A DNA stretch of 64,000 bases from Nannocystis pusilla (GCF_026626665.1 NZ_JAPNKE010000002.1:8762001-8826000); one strand, 5' to 3'. Shown: positions 41,017 through 54,622, numbered from the stretch's first letter. Numbers and translations: made by a program. The notes: generated by a model from the sequence alone, not told the origin.

Positions 41017-41870
41017 TCAGGTCGCCGCCGGCGCGGCGTTCTTGGCCTCGGCCTCGGCGCGCTCGCGGGCGATGCGCTCGCTGTCCTTGGCGTAGGCGAA
41101 GTCGTCCGGCTTCGGCTTGCGGATGAACACCAGGTACACGCCGGCGGCGAAGATGATCATCGTCGCGTAGTGGGCGGTCGTCAGGCCGAAGTACAGCTTG
41201 TCCTTCTCGCGCATGAAGTCGAGCGTGAAGCGGAACGGCGCGTAGAGCAGGCACATCAGGCCGGTGATGCGGCCCGGGGCCGACTTGGCCCAGCCGAACA
41301 CGAAGTGCACGAACAGGACGATCGGCACCAGGTACATGAACTCGAGCAGGCCGTTGTCGAAGCGGTACTCGCCGCCGGGCCAGGGGCCGACCGCGAGCGG
41401 GTGCGACGGGTCGACGATCGCGCCGGGGTGGTCGTGGACGAGGGCGCAGCCGAGGCGGCCGAGGGTGAAGCCGACCAGCAGGCCGAACACCAGCATGTCG
41501 GACCAGATCAGGTACGGCTGCTTCACCTTGCGCAGGTACCAGAAGAACCCGACCAGCGCGCCGAAGAACCCGCCGACGCTCGACAGGCCGTTCCAGATCA
41601 TCAGCAGCACCGCGGGGTTCCGGGCCACGTCCTCCGGGAAGTAGAACAGCACCGAGACCCAGTGCGAGATGACGAAGCCCGTGATCAGGATGTAGAACAT
41701 CAGGTCGCGCGCGATGAACTCGTCCATGTCGCGCTTCTTCGCGAACGCCAGGCAGCGGTGGTACCCGAGGATGACGCCCACCGCGACCAGCGGCCCGAAC
41801 ACCTGCAGCTTCAGCGGCCCGATGACGGGAAGATCGGCGATCAGCTTCTCGGGCGGCTTGATGTACGGGA

Positions 41871-41886
<16 letters not shown>
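41017..41886 (-). CDS. lgt: Prolipoprotein diacylglyceryl transferase family protein
   Basis: This 289-residue protein has seven or so membrane helices. Lgt adds diacylglycerol from phosphatidylglycerol to the lipobox Cys, the first step of lipoprotein maturation. The family outline is present: LKLQVFGPLVAVGVILGYH at the start, WNGLSSVGGFFGALVGFFWYLRK, and GRLGCALVHDHPG in place of the usual Lgt signature GRxGNFxNxE; then a long C-terminal run (LYAPFRFTLDFMREKDK). It is one of the divergent myxobacterial Lgt types. It is apt here, since this window holds about 18 lipoproteins. The start ATG at 41886 overlaps the oxoprolinase stop by 16 bases. The C-terminus is a charged Ala/Glu/Arg-rich tail. 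Confidence 0.85.
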
Positions 41887-45464
<3,578 letters not shown>

Positions 45465-45484
45465 CGCGGTCTCCTTACCACGTC

Positions 45485-46168
45485 TCACTCGGGTCGCTCG
45501 GCCAGGCTGAGCGTGTCCCACAGCGCCTCCCACACCTCCTCGGCCATCGCCGACTCCTTGCGCCCGGGGTCGGTGGCGATCGGCGCGGCGATGTCCCAGT
45601 GGACCACCTCGCCGCGCCTGCCGTCTCGCCGCTCGATGATCATCAGCTGGCCGTCGAACCCGCCCGGGGGCGCGAATTTCGCCTGGTCCGGCAGCTTCCA
45701 CGCCGGCTGCAGCCGGGTCGCCACCATCGCCCAGTCGACCGGTTGCCGCGGCCGCGGCCGACACATCCCGAGGCCGTGGCCGGTGCGTCGGTCGACGCAG
45801 TCGATCCAGTCGCGGTACTCGGCGAACACGCCGTCGTCCTCTTCTTGCGTGGGCGCCGACCAGAACACCCACATCTCGCCGGTGACGCCGTCAGCGCCCT
45901 CGCGGACCTCGACCAGAGCGCGCCGCGCAGGGGTCCGGATCCACACGCGCAGCTCGGTGTCGAGGGCCCCCAGCCGCGCCTGCGCCAGGGGTGGTGCGCC
46001 GCGCAACAGGTCGGCGCGGGCCAGCTCGTCGACGCGGGCGGCGAGCCAGTCGACGGGCGGCAGCTCGCGGACGATGGTCGCGTCCCGCGGCGCAGCACAA
46101 CCTGTCCCAAAAGTCCAGTGGAGGCCGAGGAGGGCCGCGGCGGCGAGCCGACGAGACGAGACATGCAT
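45485..46168 (-). CDS. Lipoprotein of unknown function
   Basis: This 227-residue protein has signal MHVSSRRLAAAALLGLHW and lipobox-like GTGC. The rest is hydrophilic with EMWVFWSAPTQEEDD, WIDCVDRRTGHGLGMCRPRPRQP and HWDIAAPIATDPGRKE; no known motif. The ATG at 46166-46168 gives a proper signal; the longer frame adds 13 residues without one. It is 20 bases upstream of the oxoprolinase and in the same direction, so probably co-transcribed. It is divergent from the deacetylase-like gene with 76 bases between starts. Confidence 0.65.
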   Translation of the reverse strand: MHVSSRRLAAAALLGLHWTFGTGCAAPRDATIVRELPPVDWLAARVDELARADLLRGAPPLAQARLGALDTELRVWIRTPARRALVEVREGADGVTGEMWVFWSAPTQEEDDGVFAEYRDWIDCVDRRTGHGLGMCRPRPRQPVDWAMVATRLQPAWKLPDQAKFAPPGGFDGQLMIIERRDGRRGEVVHWDIAAPIATDPGRKESAMAEEVWEALWDTLSLAERPE

Positions 46169-46244
46169 CGCAGCGGCGAGCGTAGCGGGACGGGCGAGCG
46201 TTGCCAAACCGCGGGGGACGTGCCAACTATGCCGACCTCGGGCG

Positions 46245-48064
46245 ATGACGACCGGCGAGAAGATCTTTCGTCAATTGCGGCGCCGCGCCAATCAGATGTT
46301 CGCCCGCCTGCGGCCGCCGCCGGCCGCCTTCGTCTACGGCCCGCATTACGAGTGTTCGTGGCCCGGCTCGGCGGTCGACGAGGTGCGCGGCGAACGGATC
46401 CTCACCGCCCTGGCGGCCGAGGGCCTCGTCACCTTCGAGCAGGTGCGGCGCCCGCCGCTGGCGACGTATCACGCGATCCGGCGGGTCCACGACGACGCCT
46501 ACCTCGACGCCTGTCAGCGCCCCGAGGTCATGATCGACATCCTCGGCGGGCTCGAGGTCAGCGAGGTCGACACTGCGCGGATCCTCGACCTCCAGCGGGC
46601 GATGACCGGCGGCACCATGGCCGCCACCGACATCGCCCTCGGCACCGGCAAGATCGCCATCAACCTCGGCGGCGGGTTTCACCACGCGCATCGCCAGGTC
46701 GGCCGCGGCTTCTGCGTGTTCCACGACGTCGCGGTGGCGATCGCCGAGCAGCGCGCGCTCGGCTTCCACGAGCGGATCCTCGTCGTCGACCTCGACCAGC
46801 ACGACGGCGACGGCACGCGCGCCCTGTTCGCCGACGACCCCAGCGTGTTCACGCTGTCGATCCACAATCAACACTGGGGCGACACCGAGGCGGTCGCCTC
46901 GACCAGCGTCGCGCTCGGCGACGTCGTCGGCGACACGCTGTACCTCGAGACGGTGCAGCTGCACCTGACCGAGGCGCTGCGGCAGCACCGGCCGCGCCTG
47001 ATCTACTTCCTCGCCGGCACCGACCCGGCCGTCGGCGACCGCGTCGGGGTGTGGCAGATCAGCGCGGAGGGCATGCTCGAGCGCGACATCGCGGTGTTCG
47101 AGGCGATCCGCGAGTTCGCCCCGGACGCCGCGGTGGTGGTCTGCCTCGCCGGTGGTTACGGGCCGACCACCTGGCAGCACAGCGCGCGCAGCTTCGCTGG
47201 TTGCAGAGCGGCCACCGCGGCTTCGAGCCGCCCGACAACGACGAGCTGACGCTGATGCGGGCGCGCCACTACGCGGCGCTGCTCAAGCCGTCCGAGCTCA
47301 CCGGCGAGACCGACGACCTCGGGCTCACGCTCGAGGACCTGGTGCCGAGCCTGGCGGCGGCCGCCCGCGAGCCGCGGTTTTTGGGCTACTACTCGCGCCA
47401 GGGCCTCGAATTGGCGCTCGAGCGCCACGGCTTCCTCGGCCGCCTGCGCGGCAAGGGCTTCCAGCCGTCGCTCGAGTTCAACCTCGTCGATCCGCAGCGG
47501 CACATCCTCAAGATCTTCGGCGACGCGGAGCACAAGGAGCTGCTGTTCGAGCTGGTCGTGCGCCGCGACCGGCGGACGATCTCCGGCTTCGAGTTGCTGG
47601 CGATCGACTGGCTCCTCCTGCAAAACCCGCGCGAGCACTTCTCCGCGGACAAGCCGGCGCTGCCCGGCCAGCGCTACCCCGGCCTCGGCCTCTTCGAAGA
47701 GACCGTCGCCTTGCTGATCATCGCCTGCGAGCGCGTCGGCCTGGCGGGCCTGGTGGTCACGCCGTCGCAGTACCACCTCGCGGTGCAGTGGCAGAAGCGG
47801 CTGCGCTTCGTCGACCCCCGCGCCGGCGCGCGCATGCGGGCGATCCGCGAGGCGCTGCCGGGAGCGAGCCTCACCGAGGCCGCGCGCGCGCTGCAGGAGG
47901 GCCACGTCGTCGACCAGTCCGGAAAGACATGTGCATACGAACCCTCGCCGATGATCTTCCCGATCTCCGACGAGCTCAAGGCCGAGCTCGACCCCGAGAA
48001 CTACCTGCGCGCGATCGATGAGGCCGCCGACGAGTTCCGCTTCCAGCTGTCGTCGCCGCGGTGA
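46245..48064 (+). CDS. Histone deacetylase-like protein with a novel C-terminal domain (one frame break)
   Basis: About 606 residues result after joining two frames. Residues 1-320 are a class I/II HDAC-like fold: VYGPHYECSWPG, AINLGGGFHHAH, LVVDLDQHDGDGTRALFADDP with metal ligands, and YFLAGTDPAVGDR. Bacterial relatives deacetylate polyamines or acetoin-type compounds. After CLAGGYGP a second domain begins that I do not recognise (for example GYYSRQGLELALERHGFLGRLRGKG, KIFGDAEHKELLFELVVRRDRRTISGF, SQYHLAVQWQKRLRFVD). It is about 260 residues, basic and mixed alpha/beta. The frame breaks at about 47196-47198, where one base is missing. It contains a degenerate palindrome (AGTCC, GGAA, AGACA) at 47916-47929. 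Confidence 0.8.
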
Positions 48065-48395
48065 GGCCATTCGCGCGGACTCGATGGATTCTCGTGTCCG
48101 GTTGCCGTCGCGCTGCTCCCGGCCGTCCTCGGGGCTGGTTCCAGGTGCCTTCGCAGGATTGAAGCGCCCGGCTCCGTCGCAGCCCTGAAGAGTCCGCTCC
48201 CGGCCGTGGTCTTGCTGCCCGGGCGTGCGTCCTTCAGCCGGGATCGGCGCGCTGATGGGCGTCGCCCCTCGCGGCCGCGCGGCTGGATCTCTCCGCTCGG
48301 GGACCTCGCGGCCCGGACGTGTTCCGAGCCCGAGCGCCGCCCGGATGCGCGGTGATGCGCGCGGCGTCGGTCGCATTCTCGGTTACGCTGCCGGT
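48065..48395. other. Intergenic stretch, nothing seen
   Basis: These 331 bases carry short frames in all directions without ribosome sites or family features. They contain the promoter region of the downstream lipoprotein, but I recognise no element. Confidence 0.5.
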
Positions 48396-49244
48396 ATGGT
48401 GTCGCCGTGCAATCTCTGGCTCCCGGTCGCGCTCATCGTCGCGCTCGCAGCGAGCGCATGCACCGGTCACGACGTGGCCACGCGGGCGCGAGCGCAGCCC
48501 GTCACTCCCGCGACCGAAGACGAGGCGGACGCCGAGAAGCTCGCCCCCTCGCTCACGCCGCAGGTCGCAGTCGCCACACCGAGGCCGTCACCTGCGCCGC
48601 GGGCCCCAGCCGTGCGGCCTCCGGCTGAGGTTGCATCGACGGGGTGGGTGCAGCCCGGCCGCTACGCGGTCGACATTCACAAGAAGCTGTCGGGCACGCA
48701 CGCACGCAACTGGCTCAGCGAGGACAGCCGGGCGTCGTTCGTGTTGAACCTGGACGCGAACGGTCAGGCGGACGCGTGCCGGGGCATCCGCACGCGCAGC
48801 AGCCACTCGGGGCCCGGGGTCAATTCGTTCTCGAGCACGGCGCACCAGCAGGGCTACCGCGGCCGCTGGGAGCTCCAGGGCGAATGGCTGCACGTGACGC
48901 TGAACGTCGACGACGGCCGCTGCGGCCGCCAGCAGCTCTACGAGAACCTCGCGCCGCAGCGCTGGCTGCTGCGCTGCCGCAAGCTCGAGGCCGCGGAGCA
49001 CTCGCGCTACGCGGAGCCGCTGCTGGCGTGCACGCTCGACAATCCGCAAGAGCACCAGTACCGCGAGTCGTTCGGCTACTTCGTGCCCGAGGTGATCGCC
49101 GACGAATGGCTGCTGCTGGCCCCCGGCGACGGCCTCCACGTCGAATGGCTCGACGACTCGGTGCCGCCCGCGGCAAACCCGTCGCAGGTGGCGCTCAAGC
49201 CGGCGCAAGGGCGAGTGGAAGACGACACCTGGACGAAGCAATGA
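48396..49244 (+). CDS. Lipoprotein of unknown function
   Basis: This 282-residue protein has signal LWLPVALIVALAASAC, then an Ala/Pro-rich linker of about 70 residues with charged turns. The globular part begins STGWVQPGRYAVDIHKKLS and has RSSHSGPGVNSFSSTAHQQGYRGRWELQGEWLHVTLNVDDG, a plausible small beta-sheet domain, and ends WLLLAPGDGLHVEWLDD. Two Cys pairs (DGRCGRQQL and LLRCRKLE) could be disulfides. No family is recognised. Start ATG at 48396. Confidence 0.65.
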   Translation: MVSPCNLWLPVALIVALAASACTGHDVATRARAQPVTPATEDEADAEKLAPSLTPQVAVATPRPSPAPRAPAVRPPAEVASTGWVQPGRYAVDIHKKLSGTHARNWLSEDSRASFVLNLDANGQADACRGIRTRSSHSGPGVNSFSSTAHQQGYRGRWELQGEWLHVTLNVDDGRCGRQQLYENLAPQRWLLRCRKLEAAEHSRYAEPLLACTLDNPQEHQYRESFGYFVPEVIADEWLLLAPGDGLHVEWLDDSVPPAANPSQVALKPAQGRVEDDTWTKQ

Positions 49245-49308
49245 GCGAGCGCGAGCGTTCGAGCAGAGGGGTCACGAGCCGCGTGCGCGATCCTCGGGGA
49301 ATGGCGAG

Positions 49309-49324
49309 ATGTCCTGAAGGACAT
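49309..49324. repeat. Exact palindrome ATGTCC-TGAA-GGACAT
   Basis: Six-base perfect arms flank the loop TGAA, 65 bases after a lipoprotein stop and before a convergent gene end. Position fits a terminator. Confidence 0.75.
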
Positions 49325-49412
49325 ATCGTGTAGCAGGCAGCCTTGCGCTCGCTTCGTCTGCAGCGAGCGCGGTAGAGACGAGCCTCCGCACAGGCGCCGC
49401 GTAGCCCGACGC

Positions 49413-50518
49413 TCACCGCTCCTGCTCGAGCACGAAGCCGTCGTCGACGCAGTAGAGGTGCGCGAGCTTGTTGCAGCGCTGGTTGAGGTAGCTGGTCTAC
49501 CATCGCTCGTCGCGCCAGCTCTCCCAGTCTGGACCATCCTCGACGGCAAGGGCGTTCAAGCCCTGCCGCGCCGTCGCGAGATCACTCGCGGAAAGCCACG
49601 CCTCGCAGTGGTCGCCGATGCTGAAGGTCTCACCGAAGGCCGAGGTGTTGGTCCAGACCGGCTGCTGAATCAGGCTATCGCCGAGCTCGGTGCGGGCGAT
49701 GCCGATGCGGGGCCCGTTGTCGACGAGGTCGAGGAGATCTTCGGCGACGACGAGACCGCCGCTGAGGATCAGCGGGACGGCGAGTTCCCACTGCTCGAAG
49801 CGCGTCACGGGTGACTGGAAGTCATCGCTGATCCACGCTCGATAGGCGTTCGAGTGCGGGAGGCCGGCCTCGGAGGCGGCGGCGTGACACTGAGGTCGGC
49901 GCCGGACACACCGCCGAGCTCTCCGTCGTACGCCTGCGTCGTGATGAACAACAACCGGCCGTAATAACCATGGTGGAGATCGCACGGGGCAAACTCGTCG
50001 TCCGAGATGCCGCTGCCGTTTTGATCCCCGCGATCGCAGAGCTCGTGAGCGGGATCCACCACCCCGTCGCCGCACCGAGCAGCCCAGTGGCAAGTATCAG
50101 GCCTGCAGCCGCCGTACTCGTCGCTGTTGCCGGCGCCCATGTCGAACTGCTCGACGCCCTCCCACACGAGGCCGTCGCCGCAGGTGGCGAGCTTGCACTC
50201 GATGGTGCAGCCGGCGTCTTCGGCGTTGGCCTTGCCGAAGTCGCACTCCTCCGCGCCCTCGGCGATGTCGTCGCCGCAGACTGGCTGGACGGAGGTCGTC
50301 GAGGCGCTCGTGAGATCGGTCGAAACTCCGCGGGTGGTGCCTGGCTCGGTGGTCGTGGGCTCGAGTGTGGTGGAAGAGGTCGGGAGCGGGTCGAACGACG
50401 TCTGCCCATCGCTCGCGCTCTCGCCGTCCGAGGCGGGCATCGAGACGAGTGGATCGTCGGTGCAGGCTGTCCCGAAAGCCAGGGCGATGATCCCGAGGCG
50501 GCGAACCTGCGGAGCCAT
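49413..50518 (-). pseudogene. Degraded surface lipoprotein, paralogue of the next gene (frame break plus stop)
   Basis: The reading frame begins at 50518 with lipobox GTAC, a Thr-rich stalk and a Cys-rich part (CGDDIAEGAEECDFG, CGDGLVWEGVEQ). It breaks near 49891, where CTGAGG lacks a G, and continues HAAASEAGLPHSNAYRAWISDD. It then meets an in-frame TAG (49498-49500, between ERW and TSYLNQRCNK) before the real stop at 49413. The restored product would be about 369 residues and is clearly related to the neighbour: GVSGADLQCHAAASEAG against GLEGADSRCRQYALQSG, and HLYCVDDG against RLYCIEGK. The frame break could be a sequence error; the TAG is a substitution and hard to explain that way. It may be a decaying paralogue. 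Confidence 0.65.
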
Positions 50519-50521
50519 GAG

Positions 50522-51415
50522 CTACTTCCCCTCGATGCAGTAGAGCCGTGACAGGAAGCCCGCGCAGGGCGTGGGCGGATCGGGGTACATCGTCCAGAAT
50601 TCGTCGGTGGCGGAGGAGCTACCCTCGTAGACCGAGAAGTCCGAGAGGGCGCTGCTGGTCCAGTTGTTGCAATGCGTCCCGGGCGCGGCGGTGCCGTCGG
50701 GCTGCGTGCCGGTGAGGACGCCGCCGCCGATGTCCTGGTTGCCGAGCTCGTCGACGTTGATAGGCGTCTCGAGCGAGCCGGAGAAGAACTGCTCGACAGT
50801 CTCGGCGACGACGACCCCGTCGGTGCGGACGTAGCGGCCGCGCCCGGGGTAGAGGCGATCGCGGACGTCGTGGTCGGCGTCGGAGAGCCAGGCGATGAAG
50901 GTCATCCAGGTGTCGTCGGCGAGGCCGCTCTGCAGGGCGTACTGGCGGCAGCGGCTGTCGGCGCCCTCGAGGCCGCCGAGGTCGCCGTCGTTGTGGAGCG
51001 CGGCCGAGGCGAAGATCCACCGGTTCTTGGCGCATGCGTGGCAGCGGTCGTCGGCGACGTCGTTGGCGTCGTCGCACTCCTCGTCGCCCTCGACGATGCC
51101 GTCGCCGCACACTGCTTCCGCTGCGGCGGTGGTGCCGGTCGTGATGGTGGCGGAGTCACCCGAGGTCGCGTCGGCGCCGGCGGTCGTCGTGGTGGTACTC
51201 GACTGCGAGGTCTGGCTGTCGCTCTCGCTGGCGCTACCTGCGTCCGTCTCGCTCGCGTCCCCCGGGGTCGTCATGACCGCGGTCGCCTCGGCCTGGCTCG
51301 TGGTGCTCGAGTCGCCGGTCGTCGTCATCGGCGGCTCGTCGATGTACTTCAGCGCAGGCGCCACGCAGCCGCCCAGGAGTAGCGCGGAGGGCAGAAGCAG
51401 GCGGATGCGCGACAT
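50522..51415 (-). CDS. Surface lipoprotein with DUF1554-like domain
   Basis: This 297-residue lipoprotein has lipobox LLGGC, a stalk with stretches such as SSTTTTTAGADATSG, and one Cys-rich repeat (CGDGIVEGDEECDDANDV). The C-terminal part (IFASAALHNDGDLGGLEGADSRCRQYAL, then WMTFIAWLSDADHDVRDRLYPG, ending LSRLYCIEGK) resembles DUF1554, a lectin- or collagen-like surface domain of unknown role. It is the intact copy next to the degraded paralogue, with only four bases between the genes. The GGACATG-type element is not present here. Confidence 0.75.
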   Translation of the reverse strand: MSRIRLLLPSALLLGGCVAPALKYIDEPPMTTTGDSSTTSQAEATAVMTTPGDASETDAGSASESDSQTSQSSTTTTTAGADATSGDSATITTGTTAAAEAVCGDGIVEGDEECDDANDVADDRCHACAKNRWIFASAALHNDGDLGGLEGADSRCRQYALQSGLADDTWMTFIAWLSDADHDVRDRLYPGRGRYVRTDGVVVAETVEQFFSGSLETPINVDELGNQDIGGGVLTGTQPDGTAAPGTHCNNWTSSALSDFSVYEGSSSATDEFWTMYPDPPTPCAGFLSRLYCIEGK

Positions 51416-51527
51416 CGCGCGACGATGTCATGATCGTCGGGAGCCTGTCAACCACCGCGATCGCGCGGGGCAATCTCGCAGCGACGGAACTCGGACATCG
51501 CGATCGCCTACATGCTCGCAATCGCCA

Positions 51528-51734
51528 GCAAGGCAGTAGAGATGCTGAAGCTCTCGGGCTCGTGAGAGAGAACCATCGAGCGATGCCAGCGTGCAGGCTG
51601 GCAAGGCAGTAGAGGCTCGCAACCATGCTGGAGCGACGCAAGCGGGTTCAGCGGCAAGGCAGTAGAACTTCCTGGATGCGGGGAGAGCTCGGGAAAGACG
51701 TCTTGGGTGCCGCGAGCCATGCAAGGCAGTGAGA
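51528..51734. repeat. Four dispersed copies of GCAAGGCAGTAGA, relics of the LYCLA gene end
   Basis: GCAAGGCAGTAGA occurs at 51528, 51601 and 51654, and GCAAGGCAGTGAGA at 51721. On the minus strand each encodes (L/F)YCLA, close to RLYCIEG and HLYCVDD at the C-terminus of the two lipoproteins just downstream. Spacings are 73, 53 and 67 bases. I read them as short remnants of repeated gene ends, lying upstream of the intact gene. Confidence 0.5.
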
Positions 51735-51811
51735 GGCTCCTTTGCCGGGGCGTGCAGACGGCAGCGGCGGATATCTGCCTCCATGCCGCGACGTGGGTTT
51801 CACTGCCCGTG

Positions 51812-51825
51812 AGTCCGAAAGGACA
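51812..51825. repeat. Near-exact palindrome AGTCC-GAAA-GGACA
   Basis: The core has one mismatch (A for T at the first base), loop GAAA, and continues GGACATGTTTTCC. It lies 14 bases beyond the stop of the Fis-type gene, a terminator-like place. Confidence 0.55.
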
Positions 51826-51838
51826 TGTTTTCCAAGGT

Positions 51839-52060
51839 TCATACCGCGAGCGAGAGGCCCCTGCCGACCTCGTCGTCGGCGCGAGGTGCTCGCCCGGCGG
51901 GTCGAGGCCAGACGATGCGGTGCTTCTTGATCCGGCGCTTCATCGCCTGCCGGGTGATGCCGAGGCGCCAGGCGGCGTCGACGATGTTGCCGGCGAGCTC
52001 GAGCGCCTGAACACAGAGGCGGCGCTCCACGGCATCGAGGTCGAAGTCTTCATGGGACAT
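51839..52060 (-). CDS. Small Fis-type helix-turn-helix protein
   Basis: This 73-residue protein has one HTH_8 (Fis) domain: DLDAVERRLCVQALELAGNIVDAAWRLGITRQAMKRRIKKH, with the turn in RLGITRQAM. The rest is a basic tail (RIVWPRPAGRAPRADDEV). Myxobacteria carry many such minimal Fis domains that are also found at the end of NtrC-type activators; a stand-alone copy could be a regulator or the end of a lost activator. The ATG is at 52058-52060, inside TTCATGGGACATG. There is no other part of an NtrC protein in the upstream sequence. Confidence 0.75.
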   Translation of the reverse strand: MSHEDFDLDAVERRLCVQALELAGNIVDAAWRLGITRQAMKRRIKKHRIVWPRPAGRAPRADDEVGRGLSLAV

Positions 52061-52357
52061 GGGCGGCCTTGTACTGCCGCCGCTTGGTCTCGCGCAGACC
52101 AAGACCCGACCCAGCAGCAGGCCGAACCTGTCGAGAAGAAGTCGCCACGGCCGGACATCACGAGCCGAGCTCCAGATGGCGTGATTCAGCACGAGAACGT
52201 CGGGCAGACGCACCGCTCCGGCTCTCCGGTGAGGCGTGAGGTGGAGGCGCTGGACGACCTGGAATTCGTCATCGGCTTGCCGCACCGCACTGCGTTTCTC
52301 GCACGGGCGAGGAGCCCCTGCTTGTGAGCCCTGAAACCCCGCGGTAAAAGGCGCCTC

Positions 52358-52986
52358 ATGGGGTCTCGCCTCTTCGCCCACGCGCGAATCGGGTCGCTCA
52401 CGCTCGTGCTCGCCGGCTGCCCAGATTTCTCCAAGCCGGGCACCAGCGCCACCTCCGCCACCACCTTCTATGAACCCTCCGCCACCACCGGGCCGACGGA
52501 CGGCGGCACCACCGTGGGCACCACCGCGCCCACCACGTCCACGGGCTCGGGATCCACGGCTGTCACGACCGACGCCTCGACCACCGGCGGACCTACGACC
52601 GACGCCGGGACCTCCGAGAGCACAGGCACCGATGCCGGCAAGATGGCCGAATGGGGCCACGCCTGCGCGAACGACGACGAATGCGTCGCACTCCTCGGCG
52701 CCGGAGCCGTGTGCCTGACGGACGTCCTCGGCATCTACGAGCTGCCGGACGGCTACTGCAGCAAGACTTGCGAGCTTCCTCCCAAACCTTCTATGTTCCC
52801 GACGACTCCGCATGCGGCCGCGGCGTCTGGTGTATTGGCGCCGATGGCTACTTCGAGGCCTGCGCGGTCGAATGCGACGACGACAGCGAGTGTCCGCGGG
52901 AGGGCTACGAGTGCCGTATCATGCCCACCATCGGCCAGGACATGGACCCGAAGTTCTGCCTCATGACCGACGAGCACATGCTGTAG
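52358..52986 (+). CDS. Cys-rich lipoprotein (one frame break)
   Basis: About 209 residues result after joining two frames. Signal ends LVLAGC, followed by a Thr-rich stalk. Then AEWGHACANDDECVALLGAGAVC, YCSKTC, GVWCIGADGYFEACAVECDDDSECP and KFCLMTD give an even set of Cys for disulfides. The pattern resembles small EGF-like or whey-acidic modules, but no clear family fits. The break is near 52782-52784, where a run of C lacks one base. The start ATG at 52358 follows a 297-base gap after the Fis gene with no other feature. Confidence 0.65.
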
Positions 52987-53200
52987 CGGCCCGCCACGCG
53001 CGGGTCGCTGTTCGCTTCGTATTCGTCAAACCCGCTTCGGGGCGGTGCTTGCCGCCAGGCCGAGTCTCGCGCGCAAGGCTTGGGTCTCGTGCGTGGCCGC
53101 TCGCTGGAAGCCTCGGTCGCGCGCTACACCCAAAGAGTCGTCGAGAGCGCTGACGCGTGGGCTCCCGCGGAGCCCACGCGTGTATCGCGGGTCCGAAGAA

Positions 53201-54622
53201 TCACGTCAGGCGATCGAGTTCCCCCGTCGTGGGCAATTGCGTGTCGCCCTTGAGCGTCACGCTGGTCTCGCCGACCTGGTCGACGTCGGCGCCCATCGCC
53301 CTGGCGATCGACACCAGCAGGCGGTTGTGCGGCGGGCCCTGCGGCTCGTCGCCCCACGTCCCTTTGATGATGTTCTTCTGGGCCCAGCGGACGTATCGAC
53401 CCGTTTTGAAATGGTTGGTCGCGCCGGCCATCACGATCGGCCACTGGTTCATGCTGTGTTCGCCGGTGCACAGCTCGTTGCCCCACACCACCAGAGTGTC
53501 GTCGAGCAGCGTGCCGCTCTCGCTCGGCACGGCGTCCAGCGCCGCCAGAATATTTTTAAAATCTTCGGCGTGGATCTTGTGGTAGTTCGTCATCACCTGC
53601 ATCGCCGTCGGGTCGGACGAGGCCTGGTGCGCGTAGTCGTTGTGGAGGTCGCCGGGCGGGGCGCTGACGTGCTCGTTGCGCAGGCCGCTGAAGGCGAGCA
53701 CCGCCACGCGGGTCAGGTCGCACGACAATGCCAGCGTCGTCAGCGTCGTGAACACCTGGGCGCGGTGGAAGTAGAACTGCGGGTCCTCCCACGGCGGGCC
53801 GCCGTCGGGCTCGGCCGGGGCCTCGCACACGATGTTGGCCAGGTTCTCGAGCTGCTGGCCGAGCGAGTGCAGGAGGTCGCGGTGCTGCTCGACCTTGAGC
53901 TTGTCCTCGCCCGACATCTTCGGCGCCAGCGCGTGGTACTGCTCGCGCACGAGGTCGACCACGCTGCTCTGGCGGTTGCGGATCGTCTTGAGGTCGTCGG
54001 GCGGCTCGTTGGGGTCGACCGGGCCGTTGGGGAACAGCTTGCTGTAGAGCTGCCACGGATCGGTGATCCACGGCAGCGCCTTGCCGCTCGGATCGTAGCT
54101 GTAGGCCCAGTTGCCGTGCGACACCTGCAACGACGCGATCTGGCCCGGCTCGGCCACCGCGCCGGCGACGATCTGGTCGATCGAGGGCCCGGCGGCGAGC
54201 GCGACGCCGCCGTCGACCGGCTGCGCCAACGTGCCGGTGAGGCAGGTAGCGTGGCCCTCCTCGTGCTCGTTGATCCCGGTCATGTGCCCGGTCGCCATGC
54301 CGACCCCGTCGAGCACCAGCAGGCGGTCACGGAAGCCGTGCAGCGGCCGCAAGATCTCGCTGAAGTCGGACTCGCCGAGAGCCCCGAGCGGCGCCTCCCA
54401 ATCTGTATCTTCGGGCAGGTTGCCCGGGCGCATGCGCCAGTTCTGATAGACGGTGCCGTGCTCCGTCATCAGCATGAGCAGCCGCTTGACCGGGCCCGGC
54501 GGCTCGGCGCGGGCGCCTCGCGGCAGCAGCGAGGGCAGGCACAGCGCGCCGAGGCCGAGGCCGAGGCCGCCGAGGAAGCTGCGCCGGCGCAGACGCGGGG
54601 CGCGGAGGTGCGAGGCGGTCAT
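53201..54622 (-). CDS. DUF1552 exported protein with TAT-like signal
   Basis: This 473-residue protein begins with a twin-arginine-type signal (APRLRRRSFLGGLGLGLGALCLP) and belongs to DUF1552, the alkaline-phosphatase-like partner of DUF1592 proteins. Phrases such as MLMTEHGTVYQNWRMRPG, PSIDQIVAGAV, DLHNDYAHQAS and VVWGNELCTGEHS are typical. Its start overlaps the stop of the DUF1592 gene by four bases (ATGA), a usual arrangement in myxobacteria and planctomycetes. The role is thought to be in degradation of complex polymers, unproven. The codons for EDFKNIL (53548-53570) are AT-rich. A degenerate palindrome lies at about 54403. Confidence 0.88.
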   Translation of the reverse strand: MTASHLRAPRLRRRSFLGGLGLGLGALCLPSLLPRGARAEPPGPVKRLLMLMTEHGTVYQNWRMRPGNLPEDTDWEAPLGALGESDFSEILRPLHGFRDRLLVLDGVGMATGHMTGINEHEEGHATCLTGTLAQPVDGGVALAAGPSIDQIVAGAVAEPGQIASLQVSHGNWAYSYDPSGKALPWITDPWQLYSKLFPNGPVDPNEPPDDLKTIRNRQSSVVDLVREQYHALAPKMSGEDKLKVEQHRDLLHSLGQQLENLANIVCEAPAEPDGGPPWEDPQFYFHRAQVFTTLTTLALSCDLTRVAVLAFSGLRNEHVSAPPGDLHNDYAHQASSDPTAMQVMTNYHKIHAEDFKNILAALDAVPSESGTLLDDTLVVWGNELCTGEHSMNQWPIVMAGATNHFKTGRYVRWAQKNIIKGTWGDEPQGPPHNRLLVSIARAMGADVDQVGETSVTLKGDTQLPTTGELDRLT

